A DNA stretch of 64,000 bases from Clarkia xantiana subsp. parviflora. Taxonomy: Eukaryota; Streptophyta; Magnoliopsida; Myrtales; Onagraceae. The stretch is taken from contig JAPTYO010000003.1 in the NCBI GenBank assembly GCA_036873135.1, forward strand, positions 30,384,763 through 30,448,762, read 5' to 3'. The number at the start of each line of letters is the position of its first letter. Within the stretch, counting starts at the first letter, position 1. This document shows, piece by piece, positions 58,101 through 64,000 of this stretch. Made by a program: the position numbers and the translations under genes. Below the pieces are notes generated by a model, which did not search any database, was not told the origin of the DNA, and saw only the letters and a list, made by a program, of their open reading frames with translations.

Positions 58101-58535
58101 TTGTTTTTTTTCTGGTAATCACAAGTTTCTCAGTCAGTTTATGGCTTGTTTGGCAGCTTTATATTGAACCAGAGCTTAAGACAAACCGTCCGACGAAGAA
58201 ACTTCTGCCCTCAGAACCTCCAAATGAAAGGTTCTATGAACCCGAAGGTGTTGGGATCAGTGTCAAGAAAGGGGACGAGGTCTGACACTAACATCTGTGC
58301 TCGATTCTCATGTTCTCAACTATATTCCTCGTTTTCCTCGTACTGTCAGTGTTTTGACTCAGTTTGGTCCTCCCAGGTAGCTGCTTTCAACATGGGTTCG
58401 ACCGTGGTGCTCGTGTTTCAAGCTCCAGTGGTGGGCTCGCCTGCAGCAGATGATTCCTCGAGCTTCTCATTTTGTGTTAAACAAGGTGAAAGGATCCGAG
58501 TCGGGCAAGCCCTAGGAAAGTGGCAGCATCGGTGA
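55165..58535 (+). CDS. PSD1: Phosphatidylserine decarboxylase proenzyme 1, mitochondrial
   Basis: Twelve exons (55165-55324, 55401-55489, 55726-55779, 55877-55942, 56329-56389, 56515-56624, 56719-56972, 57469-57575, 57655-57722, 57819-57896, 58157-58279, 58377-58535) give 442 residues, close to Arabidopsis PSD1. The N-terminus is rich in Arg, Leu and Ser (a mitochondrial presequence) and is followed by a membrane segment [14 protein letters not shown]. Conserved parts are SPVDGT (about 182-187), DYHRIHSP (about 281-288) and the self-cleavage site MGST, where Gly-Ser (about 397-398) is cut to form the pyruvoyl cofactor. The enzyme turns phosphatidylserine into phosphatidylethanolamine at the inner mitochondrial membrane. 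An in-frame ATG at 55045 would add 40 residues; I prefer 55165 because the presequence starts there. Confidence 0.96.
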
Positions 58536-58716
58536 CTGTAGAGTTCGTTTGTTTCATGGTTTATCATCCTTATGATAACACATTTTAACATTAGATAGAT
58601 AGATTTGGGGAAGTAGATTGATGCTGAAAATGACATTATTCATGTTACTGCTGATATTCAATATGTATTGTGTATTTGTGTGGGTTCCTTCTGGGTTATC
58701 CATTAGCTTTATGTCA

Positions 58717-58801
58717 ATGGAGTTAATCAGGTTTTGTTTCTTGTTTAACAAGCAACTGTATGGAGTTAATCAGGTTTTGTTTCTTGTTTAACAAGCAACT
58801 G
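58717..58801. repeat. 43-bp tandem duplication
   Basis: Two near-exact adjacent copies of ATGGAGTTAATCAGGTTTTG plus TTTCTTGTTTAACAAGCAAC lie about 180 bp past the PSD1 stop codon, probably in its 3' UTR or just after it. Confidence 0.95.
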
Positions 58802-59530
58802 CCAACTAGCATTTGGACTTTTAATAGGGACAATTCTTTGATTTGGGCCCAATGGTTTGTTTTTCATGGTGAATTACTGTTAGATTATTATTTTTCGATC
58901 ATTTGGTTAGAAAATAGAACCTATAGTGTCAAAGAAAAAGGGGTTATTTACCAAATTGTATGTGAAGTTTGGTCACTTATATAAATTACTAGTTAAATTT
59001 TTAGACAATTTGTTAAGTCATATTTCACTTTGTCAAATATTTCTTCTAATATATAAATATAATTGATCACGTGGGTGTACCATATAGTCAGTCATGCATT
59101 CATAAGAATTCTCATAACTGAAACTATAAAGTTTTATCTGAATATGATAAACATTCAAATAATTGTGTTTTTTGGAGGACAATCTGTCATTTCTAGTATG
59201 TTTACCGAGTTTTCTTTAATTAAATGTCAGCCATTAATTAATTTATTCAAATTAGACATAATATATGTTAAAGCAAATTTTCATTAAAAAAAAAATCCAC
59301 CTGATTATTCAAACGTAAGTAAATAATATGGTAAATTAGTAAGTCAAATGTCAATCGATCGATTTTAGTTTAAGTGTAGTTGAATCTTTATCCAAATGCA
59401 TTTATTCAATTTTTTTTTTTTTCGGGCCAAGAGCATTAATTCATTTAACCTTTGAGAAAATTACGTGGCCTTTTGTTTTTGCCGGAAAGAAAAGGCCAAA
59501 CTGCAAAATTGAAGAAAGAGACACTGGGTC
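58802..59530. other. Intergenic spacer, no gene seen
   Basis: This AT-rich DNA lies between PSD1 and the DUF547 gene. Small open frames show no domain. The composition rises at about 59500, where the leader of the next gene probably begins. Confidence 0.5.
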
Positions 59531-59828
59531 CATGGCGGGAGAGCACACAGACGCAGAGCAGCCTCCTCTCCACGACTCAACTTGGAGTAAATTCATCATT
59601 CAATGCCATCACCAACTCGGAACAGAGACTCCATTGAATTCCTCAGGAGCAGCTGTGGACCCATCTCTCGTGGTAAGTGCTCGAAATTATTGCTTCAACG
59701 AGTTTTGAATTCAATTCACTCATTCTTCGCGGAATCTTTAGCTCCGCTTCAGTTCTCCTCTTTCTTGTTAAAATATTCCGGTAGAGAGGTCTTAAGGAGT
59801 GTTCTTGGCGGCTGTAGCGCAGAGATCC
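59531..59828 (+). promoter_or_regulatory. Probable 5' leader of the DUF547 gene, possibly with an intron
   Basis: This mixed-composition sequence contains a good donor (CTCTCGTGGTAAGT, near 59672). That suggests a non-coding or alternative first exon ending there and an intron before the coding exon at 59829. The acceptor was not fixed. Confidence 0.4.
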
Positions 59829-62800
59829 ATGTCTTCTACCATTAATGGCTGCAATATAAAATTGAAGAGGGTCCGGAACGCGAGAGAGGTTTGAATACTT
59901 AGTCTACTGATTAAAAAATGAATATAGTTGACAGTGAAGAGGGTGTTGGAATTAGGAAAAGAGGGAATGGAGATGCCATTGCCTGCCAAGATATCCATGT
60001 TCGCCATAGACGCTCCAAGAGGTGTAGACTTGTTCACAGCTCTCCTATTCTGTGGCAGTAGAATTGCACATGATATGTTTGTTCTATTGTCTGTTAGAGA
60101 TGTTTTCTTAATGTACTTCCTAGTTTATTCCTTTCAGTGTTCGATTTTGTATTCGATGCTCATTGTCACATTGTAGAAACTTCTGGGAGGGTTGAGAAAT
60201 AGAAATCAACTCACTGCAATCTCTGACTGGTTTTAAAATCCAAACATCAGTTTTGCCGAGTTAGTGGTTGAATCTTTTTGGAAAATAAAAAGTAGGAAGT
60301 ATTGGTTATGGATCACGATTAACAACATTTCTTTGGTTCAGGTAATCATTGTAGTATGTAATGCATTCATTAAAAAAGTTAGATTCTTCTAATGGTAATT
60401 TTCTCCTTTTAGTGCTTCTGACAGGAACATAGATGCTTCAAAAGTCAAGGCTTCAGATCCCAGAAAGGATCGGAATGAAATACTTGTGAGATATCAACCT
60501 CAGCATTTCACATATATACTTCCACCTTTATATGCCATATGCTCTATTTGACATGAACTTCTGTATTAGGTAACTTTACTTCCCAGAAATTGAGAAAACT
60601 AAGTACTATGATATTGCATATTACAGGCTTCACCGCCTCCAAGATGGGCTCATGGAGTTCAAAGCCCTCTTAGGGATCCCATCTGTCGTATCAACAATTA
60701 TCCTTCATCAAATCATCGAGCCTCCCTTGAAAAAGATGTAAGAATGCCATCCCTCCAACCAGAGCTTTAATATCTATAAACTGGAGTTGAAGATTGAACT
60801 CATTCCTCTTTTCTGCGTTGTTGCTGCTCTGTTTTGCAGATTGAGCAGCTACAATCTCGTTTGCAGCAAGAGAAATCAGTGCGCCTTATGCTTGAGAAGG
60901 CAATGGGCCGGGCATCGAGTACTTTGTCACCTGGACACAGACATGTTGCTTCCCAGGTGATTCTTCCATTCAGAATCTGTAACTGAATCATAGAGATATT
61001 TTTCCGTGTCGATAATGTTCATGAGGATTTGTCAAGTTCAACGTGGAATCAGATTGCCCTTTACTTTTGCAGACGAAGGAATTGATTTCTGAGATTGAAT
61101 TGCTGGAAGGAGAGGTTAGCAATAGAGAACAGCATGTTCTATCTCTTTACAGGAACATCTTTGAGCAATGTGTCAGTCAATCTTCTTCTCTAGTCTCTAC
61201 AGAGCTCAACCAAAGCATCACCAGCCCATTCAAAAAATTTACCAAGGAAGCACCCGAGTATCATCTCAAGTGCCTTTTGTTCTTCAAAAAAGTTCCCTCT
61301 ACGACCTTTTAAAGCTCTCATTGGCTCGGGTGATCCAGGGAAGAGAGCTTCTAAGAAAGATCAAGCTTTGCCATTGGCTGGAAAAACTGAAGTTCACTTC
61401 GACAGGAGTTATCCAAATTCAATTAAGGTATCTTCTAATCTCCTTTTTACTATCTTCTTGACAATTTATTCAAAATCATGATTGCTATCGGAGGAAAAGA
61501 GATATAATACCACATATTTTGAACGATAAGTTGTTAAACAAACCGCAAAACCGTTAATGGGGTCTTCACCAAACACCTTAAAGGTTCTGGTAAACTGTTT
61601 CCTTTACATGGTATATAGGAGCCTACACGACTGTGAGGTTTTGAGAAATGTCATGAACCCTAGTTTATTTAACATATGATTTGAGAAGAGAAATAGGACT
61701 GTGAAATTATTATTTTTCTTGGGATAGAGAGATTTGATTATCTCTGCATTATTCAAAACCCCCATTGATTCATCATTCATCTAACACCTTAAAGTTTTGG
61801 GTGAATTAGCTTATCAACATAATCAAACTCTTGTCTTTTACATGTAAAGATGCAAGCAACAGAGCGGACATCTATACTAAGAACCCTGAAAGATCACCTT
61901 CACCAGTGTCCGAGCAAGTTATCAGAGGAGATGGTGATGTGTATGGCTGCTGTATACTGTTGGCTCCGCAGCACATCATCCACGGATCCATCAAAAAGCC
62001 GCTCACCTCTATTATCGAGGTCATCTACTAATGTTGTTCTTCCTAAAAGAGGAATTAAAGAAGATTTGCTTTGCTCTTCAAAATCTGTGGTAGAAATTTC
62101 ATGGATTTCTACTGATAAGAAGCAGTTCTCACGCGCTTCTTATGCCATCAACAATTACAGGTAAAACTAAAATCCTCACTCATATGGTACTGAATATTGA
62201 TCAATTATTTACTCTTTGACCCTTTTACTATCAGAATGTTGGTTGAGCAGCTGGAAAGAGTTAACGTCAATCAAATGGACGATAATGCACGAACTGCATT
62301 TTGGATCAACGTGTACAATTCTCTAGTGATGCACGTATAGTCCCGAAACACTTTCGAAATTGCATTCATGGCAAAATTTATCAGTAATTTTCATGCAAAT
62401 ATATATAATCCTCGTATTTACTTAATCAGGCATACCTTGCATATGGCATTCCACAGAGCTCTTTGAGGAGATTAGCTTTGTTTCACAAGGTAGTGCACTT
62501 CTTTCTTCTCTATGCATATGGACTTACTTGAATACAAACACCATTAAATGATTTAAACATCCTTGTTCTTTGTCTTTTGAATTGAATTTGAAATTTGGGT
62601 AAATTGATGGGTTTCTTTGTATAGTGCAGGCTGCATATAACATCGGTGGCCACGTCATCAGTGCAAACGCAATAGAGCAATCCATATTTTGCTTTCAGAC
62701 TCCTCGAGTCGGATGGGTAAGTATCATCTTCTCCTTTATTTCCTTAGATGCAGTGTCTGAAACTGACAAGACAGAGAATAAGGATGTTTTCCACTCTGCA

Positions 62801-63990
62801 GTGGCTTGAGACAATTGTATCTGCGGCCTTGAGGAAGAGATCTGGAGAAGAAAGACATAGAATCAATACAAAGTTTGGTCTTCCAAGCCCACAACCTATT
62901 GTCTGCTTCGCTCTTTGCACTGGAGCTGCTTCTGATCCAATGGTAAAAACGGAAACTTTCAACTGAAATAACCAAATAATTGCATACGGACTTTGAACTA
63001 ATTGCAAAAACGTACTGAACTTTTTTTTTTTATAAATAACAAAATGAACTTAAGCAAAGTTGCAAACACGCTTCATCACCTTTTCTATTAAATTTGACAT
63101 TTTCTTTTTATAAAAGAAGACATAAATACCTTTATCTTTAAAAACTAAAAATACAAACATGGGTTCAAGATATGGTTCTTTTCATTTTAGGTTATTCTTA
63201 TTTTTAAATATAATATCTGTGTATTGATAGAGTAGTACATGTTATGTTAATCCTTTTAGTCTTACGTATTGTCATCATAGTCATAGAGGGTCCTATATAT
63301 ATAGGATTCCTCCCCGTTGTATTTATCAACCTTTAAGCAATTCAATCATGTTCTCCATTCATATTGGATTGCTTTCTACATTATCTCCACATTACCCTAT
63401 GAAATCTATGATTTATGTGCATTTTATGTTGTTTGTTACAAAATAAGTTTGATTAAGTTTAGTTTGTTTGTCAAAAAAAAATATAGTTAGTATGTTTTTC
63501 TGCAGTTTGTCCGAAGTTCTAATGCATGCGGTAATTAACCCTTATTCTAAGATCGTAACAGATTGTTACTAAAACTGTTTTGTAAAGTTTGATTTTTTTT
63601 TTTTTCCGTGTTTCTTGATCTTTGGGATATTGATGAACTAGTTTCTTGTGCATAAATTAGCTCAAAGTTTACACGGGCCTGAATCTGAAAGAAGAACTGG
63701 AGGCAGCAAGAAGAGAGTTCCTTCAAACCCACGTCGCCGTGAAGAAATCAAAGTTGTTCCTGCCCAAATTGGTCGAGCGATTTGCAAGAGAAGCTTCCAT
63801 TAGTACCGATGACGTTCTTACTTGGGTCATCAACAATGTAGACAAGAAACATCATGAACTGTTGCAGAGCTGCACCGATCGGAAAAGAACAGGTAAGAAA
63901 GTGTCACAAATCATCGAATGGCTTCCGTACTGTTCGAGGTTTCAGTATATGTTCTCGAAAGATTTGGCAGAGAAACCGTGGTGGGCTTGA
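59829..63990 (+). CDS. DUF547 protein with MIP1-type leucine zipper (apparent frameshift)
   Basis: Twelve exons: 59829-59888, 59942-60021, 60413-60485, 60627-60737, 60840-60956, 61073-61427, 61850-62160, 62235-62334, 62430-62489, 62630-62716, 62802-62942, 63661-63990. The first junction is tentative. The N-terminal part has HRRSK joined to ASDRN, then a coiled coil (IEQLQSRLQQEKSVRLMLEK and ELISEIELLEGEVSNREQHV) matching the MIP1 leucine zipper. Exons 7-12 encode DUF547, with FSRASYAINNYR, FWINVYNSLVMHAYLAYG, AAYNIGGH and a WLPYCSRFQYMFSKDL end. Function in the family is poorly known. Exon 6 reads in one frame up to about 61194 and in another from there (family-like IISSAFCSSKKFPLRPFK), and the exon lengths sum to 1825 nt, one more than a multiple of three. 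It is either a sequencing error or a recently broken gene. Confidence 0.82.
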
Positions 63991-64000
63991 ATCGCAGTTT

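Noticed and set aside
61168..61461. Alternative 97-codon frame through exon 6 of the DUF547 gene
   Set aside because: Its translation is not family-like; the conserved residues are found in the other two frames before and after the shift.
1..64000. tRNA or rRNA genes
   Set aside because: No sequence with intact A and B boxes plus a cloverleaf was seen; the B-box-like sites belong to decayed SINE-like repeats.

Overview
This window is nuclear DNA from a flowering plant, very probably a eudicot. The evidence is spliced genes with GT-AG introns, plant-specific families (R2R3-MYB, DUF547/MIP1, GRDP), LTR retrotransposons and many MITEs. No species was assigned, and every call was made by reading the sequence, without database searches.

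The left half (1-31.5 kb) is mostly repeats. Positions 1-2567 are the 3' end of an LTR element on the + strand. The interval 10565-19305 is a complete, young relative on the - strand, with target duplication AATGA. It encodes only Gag and an aspartic protease-like domain, followed by what looks like a second Gag module, so it must borrow its reverse transcriptase. Its 3' internal region is made of tandem arrays with 66-bp and 54-bp units. Around these lie AT-rich intergenic DNA, hAT- and Mutator-type elements defined by TIRs and exact 8- or 9-bp target duplications, and SINE-like repeats. The only host gene I support here is an R2R3-MYB factor (23328-24632).

The right half (31.5-64 kb) is gene-rich: a PQT3/RBBP6-type DWNN E3 ubiquitin ligase (32309-37233, +), a short glycine-rich-domain protein of the GRDP/DUF1399 family (38478-40218, -), the meiotic mismatch-repair homologue MSH4 (43307-49416, -, 24 exons), mitochondrial phosphatidylserine decarboxylase PSD1 (55165-58535, +, 12 exons) and a DUF547/MIP1 leucine-zipper protein (59829-63990, +). 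The DUF547 gene carries an apparent one-base frameshift.

MSH4 and PSD1 are divergent neighbours. A very young Copia element (49531-54902, LTRs identical on reading, target duplication AAATG) sits between them and expands an original gap of about 0.37 kb to 5.7 kb. The genes look like unrelated housekeeping and regulatory genes, not a pathway cluster. The most unusual structures are the Gag-protease-Gag element with its array-filled 3' region, a recurring Mutator-type MITE family with GC-rich CCGGCGACCACC-like cores (one copy in a GRDP intron), a hAT element nested in a Mutator-like element, and the Copia insertion in the MSH4/PSD1 promoter.
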